This document shows, in pieces, positions 9,542 to 17,577 of a stretch of DNA of 64,000 nt. The stretch spans positions 1 to 64,000 of the forward strand of contig WGMH01000007.1 of assembly GCA_016125165.1 (NCBI GenBank), in the 5' to 3' direction. The position numbers and the translations under genes were made by a program. Positions within the stretch are counted from its first letter, which is position 1, and the number at the start of each line of letters is the position of its first letter. The DNA comes from Alphaproteobacteria bacterium. Lineage in GTDB: Bacteria > Pseudomonadota > Alphaproteobacteria > Micropepsales > Micropepsaceae. The notes beneath the pieces were generated by a model. That model searched no databases, had not been told where the DNA came from, and saw only the letters and a list, made by a program, of their open reading frames with translations.

Positions 9542-10237
9542 TCATGCCCGCATTGTGCGTTTTTCAATGCGCTTCTCGTATTGCGTGCCCTGCACGATGC
9601 GCTGAACGAATATGCCAGGCGTGTGAATGGCATCGGGATCAAGAGAGCCAACCGGCACAATCTCTTCAACCTCCGCAACCGTAACCTTGCCCGCCGTCGC
9701 CATCATCGGGTTGAAATTGCGTGCGGTCTTGCGGAATACAAGATTGCCTTCGGCATCGCCCTTCCACGCCTTCACGATTGACAGGTCGGCCTTCAGTCCG
9801 CGTTCCAGAATGTAGGTTTCACCGTCGAATTCCTTGTGCTCCTTGCCTTCAGCAATGAGCGTGCCGACGCCAGTCCTGGTGTAGAAGCCCGGAATGCCGG
9901 CACCTCCGGCACGGATGCGTTCGGCGAGCGTGCCTTGCGGATTGAATTCCAGTTCCAGCTCACCGGACAAATATTGCCGCTCGAAGGTTTCGTTTTCGCC
10001 GACATAGGACGAGATCATCTTTCGGATCTGACGGGTCTGCAGCAGAAGACCAAGCCCGAAATCGTCCACGCCCGCATTGTTTGAAATGACGGTGAGGCCC
10101 TTTACGCCGGAATCACGCAAGGCCGCGATGAGATTTTCCGGAATGCCGCAGAGGCCAAAGCCGCCGCTCATGACCGTCATGCCATCGAACAGAATATCCT
10201 GGAGGGCAGTCGTTGCGCTGGAATAGACCTTTTTCAT
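9542..10237 (-). CDS. scoA: 3-oxoacid CoA-transferase, subunit A
   Basis: Alpha subunit of succinyl-CoA:3-ketoacid CoA-transferase, used to enter or leave ketone-body and polyhydroxybutyrate metabolism. Recognised by [20 protein letters not shown] at the N-terminus, the oxyanion/CoA-binding [25 protein letters not shown], and [22 protein letters not shown] near the end. The 231 residues are full length. Start chosen at the ATG matching the family N-terminus; an 84-base upstream extension reads as non-family sequence. The partner subunit lies two genes downstream on the same strand, after a PEBP gene. Confidence 0.94.
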   Translation of the reverse strand: MKKVYSSATTALQDILFDGMTVMSGGFGLCGIPENLIAALRDSGVKGLTVISNNAGVDDFGLGLLLQTRQIRKMISSYVGENETFERQYLSGELELEFNPQGTLAERIRAGGAGIPGFYTRTGVGTLIAEGKEHKEFDGETYILERGLKADLSIVKAWKGDAEGNLVFRKTARNFNPMMATAGKVTVAEVEEIVPVGSLDPDAIHTPGIFVQRIVQGTQYEKRIEKRTMRA

Positions 10238-10319
10238 GCGATCGTTCCGTTTGACTTGCGGCGTGCGCGGTGTGCCTATTCCGGGCAGAGTTAGGGGCAT
10301 CGCGCGGAGGGCGCAAGAC

Positions 10320-10880
10320 ATGCGCAGTCATTCGATTTATTCGTTCTTGTTCGCATGTGCAGCCGCCATTTTCGGTCCCGGAATGCTGTCCGCGCATGCG
10401 GGAACTTCGTCGATGGAAAATGCTGGCCGAGCCGTGGCCATCGCGCTGCCCGTTGCGGCCAGCGGAATCGCCGCATGGAAGGACGACTGGAACGGCGTGG
10501 GCGAAATCTTCCTGGTCACCGCAGCGACCGTGGGCACCGCCTACGGCCTGAAGCACGTGGTGCATGAAGACCGGCCGGACCATTCGGATATGAAGTCGTT
10601 CCCGTCGGACACCTCTGCGCTGGCATTCGCGCCCGCCCAAACCCTTTGGGACCGGTACGGCTGGACCTGGGGCGTGCCGGCCTATGCGGCGGCGGCCTTT
10701 GTCGGCTATTCGCGCGTGGACGCCAGGAAACATCATTGGTGGGATGTCGCAGCCAGCGCTGGCATCGCCTGGGGCTACAGCGCCCTCATCACCACCCGTT
10801 ACCACCGGAATCTGGACATGTATTCAGGCGTTTACGCGACCCCGAACGGGGCAATGTTCGCGCTCGACTATCACTTCTGA
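10320..10880 (+). CDS. PAP2-superfamily phosphatase-like protein with an altered second motif
   Basis: PAP2 (phosphatidic acid phosphatase type 2) proteins remove phosphate from lipids such as undecaprenyl diphosphate or phosphatidylglycerol phosphate. The ATG at 10320 has GGAGG about 9 bases upstream and begins a signal-peptide-like stretch. Motif 1 KxxxxxxRP is intact (KHVVHEDRP) and motif 3 SRx5Hx3D is intact ([12 protein letters not shown]). Motif 2, normally PSGH, reads [11 protein letters not shown], so the usual Gly-His pair is replaced. Only one clear N-terminal hydrophobic segment is seen, so it may be periplasmic. Activity is uncertain because the motif-2 His normally takes part in catalysis. 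Confidence 0.82.
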   Translation: MRSHSIYSFLFACAAAIFGPGMLSAHAGTSSMENAGRAVAIALPVAASGIAAWKDDWNGVGEIFLVTAATVGTAYGLKHVVHEDRPDHSDMKSFPSDTSALAFAPAQTLWDRYGWTWGVPAYAAAAFVGYSRVDARKHHWWDVAASAGIAWGYSALITTRYHRNLDMYSGVYATPNGAMFALDYHF

Positions 10881-10912
10881 GTGCAGCGGGAGCGCCGGGA
10901 AATTAAGGCAAT

Positions 10913-10949
10913 CCGCAATCTTCCGGATGGAATTGCGGTTTAACGTTTT
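10913..10949 (+). terminator. Probable rho-independent terminator after the PAP2 gene
   Basis: CCGCAAT (10913-10919) and ATTGCGG (10932-10938) form a 7-bp stem around a 12-base loop, followed at once by TTTAACGTTTT. It lies 33 bases after the PAP2 stop and before the next gene at 10991. Confidence 0.5.
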
Positions 10950-10990
10950 GTAGACTGTGTGTGTTCGGGGTCCGTGGGGGACATTCGCAC

Positions 10991-11314
10991 ATGCGCACCA
11001 TTCTGGCGCTTGCCATCGTGTTGGCTTCAGCCTTTGCCTCACAGGCGGAAGAGGCGGCGACGCCTTCTGCCCCCGCGCCGCTGCTCTTCGCCCTTCCGCC
11101 CCAGTTGGCCGCCCCGGCGCCCAAGATCGACGAATACGACGCCAGTGCCCTGACCGCGCCGGGCGATTCCAGCATGCTCTCCAAGATGAAGGGGTTGCTG
11201 GACCTGGGGCCCAATGTGCGGCTGACCGCACAATCGCACAATGAGGTGATGCCCGAGAAAGACACGGAACACCGAGACAAGGGCACTTACGTCAATCTCA
11301 AGTTCAACTGGTAA
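10991..11314 (+). CDS. Small secreted hypothetical protein, 107 aa
   Basis: I do not recognise the family. The ATG at 10991 begins a good signal peptide (MRTILALAIVLASAFASQAEE, cleavage after SQA). The mature protein is Pro/Ala-rich near its N-terminus, then has a charged segment (SSMLSKMKGLLDLGPNVRL) and ends in an aromatic C-terminus, YVNLKFNW. A terminal aromatic residue after alternating residues is reminiscent of an outer-membrane beta-signal, but the protein is too short for a barrel. It stands alone between a terminator and the flavin monooxygenase gene. It probably acts in the periplasm or outside the cell. Confidence 0.65.
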   Translation: MRTILALAIVLASAFASQAEEAATPSAPAPLLFALPPQLAAPAPKIDEYDASALTAPGDSSMLSKMKGLLDLGPNVRLTAQSHNEVMPEKDTEHRDKGTYVNLKFNW

Positions 11315-11351
11315 GTCTCGCCAGCGCCCGCCGATCCGCTAAGCTGATCGC

Positions 11352-12698
11352 ATGAGCGTCGATTCCAATACGCGCGTGTGCATTGTGGGTGCGGGCCCGG
11401 CGGGCCTGAGCCTCGCGCGTGCCTGCAAAGCGCAAGGCGTCGGGTTCGACGTATTCGAGCGGCACAGCGATGTGGGCGGATTGTGGGATCCGGAGAATCC
11501 GGGTTCGGCCGTCTATGACACCGCGCATTTCATCTCTTCGAAAACACAATCGCACTATCACGACTTTCCCATGCCGGATCACTATCCGGATTATCCCGCC
11601 CATCGGCACATACTGGCATATATGCGCGAATTCGCTTGGGCTTATGGGCTCTATCCGCATATCCAGTTCGGCACCGAGGTAAAACAGGCGGAGTGGGATG
11701 GCCGGCTCTGGACCATCACGCTCTCGACCGGCGAAGTGCGCCAGTACGGCGCGCTGATCTGCGCAACAGGCACCAACTGGCATCCTGCGATGCCCGAATA
11801 TCCCGGCACGTTCACGGGCGAAATCCGGCATTCGGTAAGCTATCGCTCGCCTTCGGAATTTACCGGCAAACGCGTTCTTATCATCGGTGGCGGCAATTCG
11901 GGCTGCGATATCGCCTGTGATGCCGCCAGCATGGCGAAAGATGCCTTCATCAGCCTGCGACGCGGCTATCACTTCATACCGAAACACATCTTCGGCGTTC
12001 CAGCCGATGAATTTGCCGCAACCGGCCCGCAAATGCCGATGTGGCTGGAGCAGCGCGTGTTCGCCGTGCTGCTGCGCCTGCTGATCGGTGATGTTTCGCG
12101 GCTCGGCCTGACAAAACCCGATCACCGTATCTTCGAAACACATCCCATCTTGAACACGCAGTTGCTGCACCATCTGGCGCATGGCGACATCACAGCCAAA
12201 CCGGATGTGGTGCGCTTCGATGGCAAAACCGTGGAATTCACCGATGGCACACGCGAGGAGATCGACATGGTTCTCTGCGCTACGGGGTATACATGGAAGA
12301 TACCCTATGTGGACGAGAGCATGTTCCGCTGGAACAGCGGGCGGCCCGATCTTTATATGAATTTGTTCAGCCGCGAAAACCGCAGCCTGTATGCGCTCGG
12401 TTACATGGAGACCAATGGCGGCGCCTACAAGCTGTTCGACGAGATGGCCGATCTGGTGGTGCGCACCGTGAAGGCACGCTTTGATGGAACCGTCGCTGCC
12501 ACGACGATGGATTCGCTCATCGCCAGCGATCAGCCGGACCTGCGCGGCGGTATCAAATTCGTGAATTCGGCGCGCCATGCGACCTATGTTGAAATTTCCG
12601 CCTATCGCAAGCACATGAAGAAGCTGCGCCGCAAACTGGGCTGGCCGGAACTGGTGGACGGCGTATTCGAAACGCTACGCGTCAACGCGCCGCGCTAG
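11352..12698 (+). CDS. Flavin-containing monooxygenase-type oxidoreductase
   Basis: Predicted FAD- and NADPH-dependent monooxygenase of the FMO/Baeyer-Villiger group, which oxygenates soft nucleophiles or ketones. FAD is bound by VGAGPAGLSLARA (residues about 10-22) and NADPH by IGGGNSGCDIA (about residue 180). Between them lies FTGEIRHSVSYR, a close match to the FMO signature FxGxxxHxxxY. LCATGYTW near residue 315 is the expected ATG-type motif. At 448 residues it has normal FMO size. Its 3' end overlaps the convergent membrane-protein gene by 4 bases. The substrate is unknown and neighbours give no clue. Confidence 0.87.
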   Translation: MSVDSNTRVCIVGAGPAGLSLARACKAQGVGFDVFERHSDVGGLWDPENPGSAVYDTAHFISSKTQSHYHDFPMPDHYPDYPAHRHILAYMREFAWAYGLYPHIQFGTEVKQAEWDGRLWTITLSTGEVRQYGALICATGTNWHPAMPEYPGTFTGEIRHSVSYRSPSEFTGKRVLIIGGGNSGCDIACDAASMAKDAFISLRRGYHFIPKHIFGVPADEFAATGPQMPMWLEQRVFAVLLRLLIGDVSRLGLTKPDHRIFETHPILNTQLLHHLAHGDITAKPDVVRFDGKTVEFTDGTREEIDMVLCATGYTWKIPYVDESMFRWNSGRPDLYMNLFSRENRSLYALGYMETNGGAYKLFDEMADLVVRTVKARFDGTVAATTMDSLIASDQPDLRGGIKFVNSARHATYVEISAYRKHMKKLRRKLGWPELVDGVFETLRVNAPR

Positions 12699-14077
12699 AG
12701 GACGGCGCGCCGCGACCACGCAGGCCGATCGAAATCGAGTGACAGGTAGAAGCCAGCGATCATTGCCGCCAGATCGAGAAAATAGAGATAGCGGTAATCG
12801 CAGGCGATACCGATCGAGAAAAAGCTGGCGGAAAAGAGCGCGGCAGCGGCAAGAAGGCCCGCCATGGCGATATCTTCGGAACGCCGGCGCCGCAGTAGCA
12901 CCACCGATACAAACAGCCCGGTGATTGCATAGAATCCGTGGCTGAGAACCGGCGTGCCAATAAAGAGCGAGCCATAAAAATCCAGCGCCTCATCGCGATC
13001 ATCGAAACGCTCGACCAGACCCAGATCCTCCATTTCCGGTAGCGGGCCATCGACCCCGACATAATAGGGAACGCATTGTCCGATATCGGGTGTGAGGAAA
13101 ATCCAGCGGAATATGTCCGTACGCAATTTCAGATAGGCAGGCAGCTCGCGCCACACCAGAGCAAGCCATTGCGTGCGCACGATTTCGGGTGGAGTCGCGT
13201 TCAGTGCTGTCTGAATGCGGGCGTTGGCCGCCAGCGGATCATTGCGCGTGGGCGTGTAAAGCCCGACAGCATCTACCCGGATTTCATGGGCCAGAATAGG
13301 GGCACGCATATCCAGGACGGCTAGTGGCAAGCCTGGATGAGCCTTGATCAGACCTGTGATGTCATAAAATTCGAGCAAACGGAATTGCCGGGCCGGACCG
13401 GACGAGCCCTCTATGCGAAGTCCGAGCAGAAGATTTGCCGTGCCCACAATTGCAAGCGTGACCAGCAGAATGCCCGCGCCATAGATTGCGCCAGCGCGCC
13501 GGCCTTCTGCACGGACCGCCATCCAGCCAAGCGCGCAAGCACCGGCAAAGAGCACAAGCACGCCGTTTTGCCGGGTGAGCGCCGCGGCGGCAAAAAACAG
13601 GATGGAAATGGCGAGCGCCATGTAACGCGCGCGCGTCTGCGTCCAGTACCGGGCAGAAACCGCCAGCGCGACAAAGGCGCAGACACCCAGATTGGCAAAC
13701 AGCACATCCTTCCAGACAATTCCCTGATAGATCAGAAATTGCGGCGTAACGATGATCGCCGCAGCAACACATGCCGCAAGCCAGGAACGCCGCCGCGCCA
13801 GAATGATCAATGCGATCAGCGCACCAAACGCCAGAGCCGCATCGCCGACCACAAAGAGCGCGGCACCGGGAAGCACGGCGTCGCCCACGCCCAACAGCCA
13901 TGACATGAACGGCGGGTGCCAGTTTTCGTAAGCGCCGTTGCGACCTTCCAGAAGCTGAATTACGGAATCGTAAGATAGATGACCCGGAAGATTGCAGAAA
14001 AGACAGAGAAGGAATCCGGCAATGACGATTAAAGAAATGACAGACGCACGCCCATCCGCTGCGACGTGAATACGCAT
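12695..14077 (-). CDS. Multi-spanning membrane protein, GT-C glycosyltransferase-like
   Basis: Predicted inner-membrane protein with roughly ten hydrophobic segments. The first periplasmic loop contains LSYDSVIQLLEG and NWHPPFMSWL; an acidic residue early in loop 1 and a HPP motif are typical of GT-C lipid-linked sugar transferases (PMT/ArnT-like). The ATG at 14077 has AAAGGAAA at good spacing; a longer in-frame start at 14128 lacks this. The protein diverges from the GH18-CE4-GT2 gene at 14149, so the two may share a control region. A role in surface polysaccharide modification is plausible but rests on context. I cannot name a donor or acceptor. Confidence 0.72.
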   Translation of the reverse strand: MRIHVAADGRASVISLIVIAGFLLCLFCNLPGHLSYDSVIQLLEGRNGAYENWHPPFMSWLLGVGDAVLPGAALFVVGDAALAFGALIALIILARRRSWLAACVAAAIIVTPQFLIYQGIVWKDVLFANLGVCAFVALAVSARYWTQTRARYMALAISILFFAAAALTRQNGVLVLFAGACALGWMAVRAEGRRAGAIYGAGILLVTLAIVGTANLLLGLRIEGSSGPARQFRLLEFYDITGLIKAHPGLPLAVLDMRAPILAHEIRVDAVGLYTPTRNDPLAANARIQTALNATPPEIVRTQWLALVWRELPAYLKLRTDIFRWIFLTPDIGQCVPYYVGVDGPLPEMEDLGLVERFDDRDEALDFYGSLFIGTPVLSHGFYAITGLFVSVVLLRRRRSEDIAMAGLLAAAALFSASFFSIGIACDYRYLYFLDLAAMIAGFYLSLDFDRPAWSRRAVL

Positions 14078-14148
14078 CCCATTTCCTTTAACGCTTCTCC
14101 GCGCAATATATAGCACGCGATTTGGCACGCCGGTGGATCCGGCACTCC

Positions 14149-17100
14149 ATGACCGAAAAACCTGTATTCCTGGATGCGAGCGGCCGCAGAGCTGCGCGCG
14201 TCTCGCTGCTAGCCTGGGTCGTTGCTGTTGCCAGCACGATCATCGGCATCTTCTTCTTTGCGAGCCTTCTGGTGGCGCCGGAAATCGCGCGCGTGAAGCT
14301 GCCCGGCGAACTGACCGGCATACACTTGTCCGATCTGACTGCGAGGGCTGTAAAGCCCGGCCTGTTGTCACAGGCCGCGCAGCTGGCCGCCGCTGCGCGG
14401 GAGGAAAAGAAGGAATTGCTTCGCGCAGCGCGTATCAGTCATCACAGAAATTCGCACGCGCGCGGACAGGCGCTTCTGCCGAGAGCCGGCAGATCGCTTT
14501 CGATCGCATTTTATCCGAACTGGATGCCATCAGCATTCGACTCGCTGGAAGTGGCGCTGCCGCATCTGGATTGGGTGATGCCGACATGGCTGAGCCTGCA
14601 CGGTCCCTCACTGGATTTCAAAAGCAGCTACAATCCGCAGGTTTACGACCTGATCCGTCACGCCAAGAAATTCGTGGCAATCCTGCCTGTGATTCAGAAT
14701 GCCACGCTGGGCAAATGGGACGGCGAAGGACTTGCCTGCCTGCTTGCCGATCCTATCCGGCGCGAGAAGCTGGTGAGCGATATCACGGTGTTCGTAAACG
14801 CCTACAGGCTGCAAGGCGTCGTCATCGACTTTGAAGCGCTGCCGCCAGGTGCACACGGCAATATGGACATCTTCCTCAAGGCGCTTTCGCACGCCTTTGC
14901 GCCGCATGGCTGGAAGATCGCAATCGCCACCCCCTTCGCTGACGACACATGGCCGACGGCGGACTATGCAAAGTACGTCGACTACACGGTGCTGATGGCC
15001 TATGACGAACACCTCACACCGGGCGCGCCGGGAAGCATTGCCGCACAATCATGGTTTGAGAGCACACTCGACAAACGCATGAAGGCTCTGGACCCCACGC
15101 GTACCATCGTGGCGTTGGGCAGCTACGCATACGACTGGAACGGCGAGGATATTGACAGCCTGTCGTTCGAGGAAGCTGTCATCGCGGCACACGACTCCGC
15201 TGCGCCGATCGACTTCGATGATGCCACCAACAATCCTCATTTCTCCTACATCGAGGACGATCAGACCAAACACGACGTCTGGTTTCTCGATGCGGTCACC
15301 GCCTACAACGAAATCCGCGCCGCTGATCCTTATCAGCCTGCCGGCTACGCAATCTGGCGATTGGGCAGCGAGGATCCGTCGATCTGGTCCGTGATGGGCC
15401 GCAAATATGGCGAAGCCGCGCCTGCCACGCTGCACAACATTCCGACGATTGAAGACATAGATTTCGAAGGATCCGGCGAGATGTTGCGTGTGGAAGCGCA
15501 TCCGCAATCGGGTGCGCGCACATTTGAGGTGGACAGGGATACCGGCGATATCGATGATGAGACGTACACCAAGCTGCCGACAGGTTGGGTGATCCGGCAA
15601 TTTGGTGCAGCAAAGAAGGTAGTGGCGCTGACCTTCGACGATGGTCCGGATGCGGAATGGACGCCGCAAATTCTCGACATCCTCAAGGCCGAGCACGTAC
15701 CGGCCACATTCTTCATCATCGGCGACAATGCCGAGGCCAATCCCGATCTCGTGCAACGCATGGTCGCCGAAGGCCATGAAGTGGGCAATCACACCTATAC
15801 CCACCCCAATCTTTCCGATGTGCCCGATCAGGCAACTTCACTGGAACTGAATGCGACGCAGCGATTGTTTCAAGCGCTGACCGGCCATTCCCTGCGCCTG
15901 TTCCGCCCGCCCTATCTGGGCGATGCGGAACCCACCGATGCTGATCAGATTCTGCCCGTCGAGACGGCGCAGAACATGGGTTACATCACGGTTGGCGAGC
16001 ACGTCGATCCCGTCGATTGGGCGCTTCCTGGCGTGAACCAGATCGTAAAGCGCACATTGACGCAAATTCACGATGTTCATTCCAACATGCCACGGAATAT
16101 CGTTCTGTTTCACGATGCCGGCGGCGATCGCTCCGAAACCGTGGCGGCGCTTCCTATCGTAATTGCGAAACTGAAAGACGAGGGCTATCGCTTCGTACCG
16201 GTATCCGCGCTGGCCGGATTGACTGAAGCGCAGGCCATGCCCGCGCTTCAGCCCACACTTGCGCTGGAGATGGACCGCATCGTGTTCCTGTCGCTGAGCG
16301 CCCTGGGGCATTTGTTGTTCTATTGCTTTCTTGCGGCTGTAATTCTGGGCATTGCGCGCGTTCTGTTTTTGATCGTGTTCGGCCTTTGGAGCCGCGTGCG
16401 GGAGCGCACTCAGCACGGACCTGCGCCCGACGCCAATGCGCTGCACGTTTCGGTGGTTGTGCCCGCATACAATGAAGAAGCGGTGATCGTGGCAACCGTT
16501 AGCCGGATTCTGGCCAGCACCTGTCGGGACCTGGAAGTGATTGTGGTGGATGACGGCTCAAAGGACCAAACCTCTGAAGTCGTCCGCAACGCCTTTGCAG
16601 GCGATGCGCGCGTTCAACTTCTGACCGTTCCCAATGGTGGCAAGGCCAAGGCGCTCAATGCCGGAATTGCCAGGGCAAGCGGCACGGTCATCGTGGCGCT
16701 GGATGCCGATACGCAGTTTGAATCCGAGACGATTTCGCGCCTTGTGCGATGGTTTTCCGATCCGAAAGTTGGCGCGGTGGCAGGCAACGCCAAGGTCGGC
16801 AATCGCATCAACACGATTACGCGCTGGCAAGCACTGGAATATATCGTGGCGCAAAATCTCGAACGACGCGCGCTTGCGGCTCTGGGTACCTGCACCGTTG
16901 TTCCGGGCGCCGTCGGCGCGTGGCGCAAATCAGCGCTGGATGAGATGGGCGGTTTCGGCGGCGACACGTTGGCTGAGGATCAGGATCTCACAATCAAGCT
17001 GCAGGAAATGGGATATCGCGTACTGTTCGACGGCTCCGCAGTGGCGTGGACAGAAGCTCCGACATCGTTCGCAGGACTGGCGAAGCAGCGCTTCCGCTGG

Positions 17101-17562
17101 TCTTACGGCACACTGCAATGCCTTTGGAAATATCGCGGCTTGTTGTTCCGCAAGCGCTTTGGCGCGCTCGGCATGGTGGCGTTGCCGCAGGCCTGGCTGT
17201 TTCAGGTGTTCCTGACCGTGCTCGGACCGATCGCAGATCTTCTGCTACTCTGGCAATTGCTATGGCAGGTAATTGCGTCGCTGGAACATGGCGCGGAGTT
17301 CTCCAACGCCGATCTCGTCACGGTGGGCGCATATTACGCCGTCTTCATGCTGGTTGACCTGGCGGCGGCGTTCTTTGGCTTCCTGATGGAGAAGCGCGAA
17401 GACTGGAGCCTCTTGTGGTGGCTTGTTTTGCAACGTTTCGGCTATCGGCAACTCATGTACTACGTTGTGCTCCGCTCGATATGGACGGCAGTGCGCGGTG
17501 CCTTCGTGGGCTGGGGCAAGCTGGAACGCACGGGCACCGTGAACGTCGCCCGCGCCCGATAG
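14149..17562 (+). CDS. Triple fusion: GH18-like domain, NodB polysaccharide deacetylase and GT2 synthase
   Basis: A 1137-residue membrane protein with three catalytic-type domains. An N-terminal membrane anchor (about residues 20-44) is followed by a GH18-like domain (about 110-440) with GVVIDFEALP, whose Asp227 and Glu229 match the end of the DxxDxDxE motif. A NodB/CE4 deacetylase domain (about 490-700) has TFDDGPD (Asp497, Asp498) and the metal-binding His548 and His552. After more membrane helices comes a GT2 domain (about 765-1040) with DDG at 801-803, DAD at 852-854, EDQD and QRFRW. C-terminal helices follow. It probably polymerises a hexosamine polymer and deacetylates it outside the membrane. 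It adjoins the SLBB export gene tail to tail. Confidence 0.9.
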   Translation: MTEKPVFLDASGRRAARVSLLAWVVAVASTIIGIFFFASLLVAPEIARVKLPGELTGIHLSDLTARAVKPGLLSQAAQLAAAAREEKKELLRAARISHHRNSHARGQALLPRAGRSLSIAFYPNWMPSAFDSLEVALPHLDWVMPTWLSLHGPSLDFKSSYNPQVYDLIRHAKKFVAILPVIQNATLGKWDGEGLACLLADPIRREKLVSDITVFVNAYRLQGVVIDFEALPPGAHGNMDIFLKALSHAFAPHGWKIAIATPFADDTWPTADYAKYVDYTVLMAYDEHLTPGAPGSIAAQSWFESTLDKRMKALDPTRTIVALGSYAYDWNGEDIDSLSFEEAVIAAHDSAAPIDFDDATNNPHFSYIEDDQTKHDVWFLDAVTAYNEIRAADPYQPAGYAIWRLGSEDPSIWSVMGRKYGEAAPATLHNIPTIEDIDFEGSGEMLRVEAHPQSGARTFEVDRDTGDIDDETYTKLPTGWVIRQFGAAKKVVALTFDDGPDAEWTPQILDILKAEHVPATFFIIGDNAEANPDLVQRMVAEGHEVGNHTYTHPNLSDVPDQATSLELNATQRLFQALTGHSLRLFRPPYLGDAEPTDADQILPVETAQNMGYITVGEHVDPVDWALPGVNQIVKRTLTQIHDVHSNMPRNIVLFHDAGGDRSETVAALPIVIAKLKDEGYRFVPVSALAGLTEAQAMPALQPTLALEMDRIVFLSLSALGHLLFYCFLAAVILGIARVLFLIVFGLWSRVRERTQHGPAPDANALHVSVVVPAYNEEAVIVATVSRILASTCRDLEVIVVDDGSKDQTSEVVRNAFAGDARVQLLTVPNGGKAKALNAGIARASGTVIVALDADTQFESETISRLVRWFSDPKVGAVAGNAKVGNRINTITRWQALEYIVAQNLERRALAALGTCTVVPGAVGAWRKSALDEMGGFGGDTLAEDQDLTIKLQEMGYRVLFDGSAVAWTEAPTSFAGLAKQRFRWSYGTLQCLWKYRGLLFRKRFGALGMVALPQAWLFQVFLTVLGPIADLLLLWQLLWQVIASLEHGAEFSNADLVTVGAYYAVFMLVDLAAAFFGFLMEKREDWSLLWWLVLQRFGYRQLMYYVVLRSIWTAVRGAFVGWGKLERTGTVNVARAR

Positions 17563-17577
17563 TCCAGAACAGCGCGG

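Noticed and set aside
10913..10949. The hairpin after the PAP2 gene as a riboswitch for the 107-aa protein
   Set aside because: A single 7-bp stem followed by T-rich sequence is better explained as a terminator; no conserved aptamer-like structure is visible.
11304..12614. A 436-residue open frame on the minus strand opposite the flavin monooxygenase
   Set aside because: The plus-strand protein has FAD and NADPH motifs; the minus-strand frame has none.
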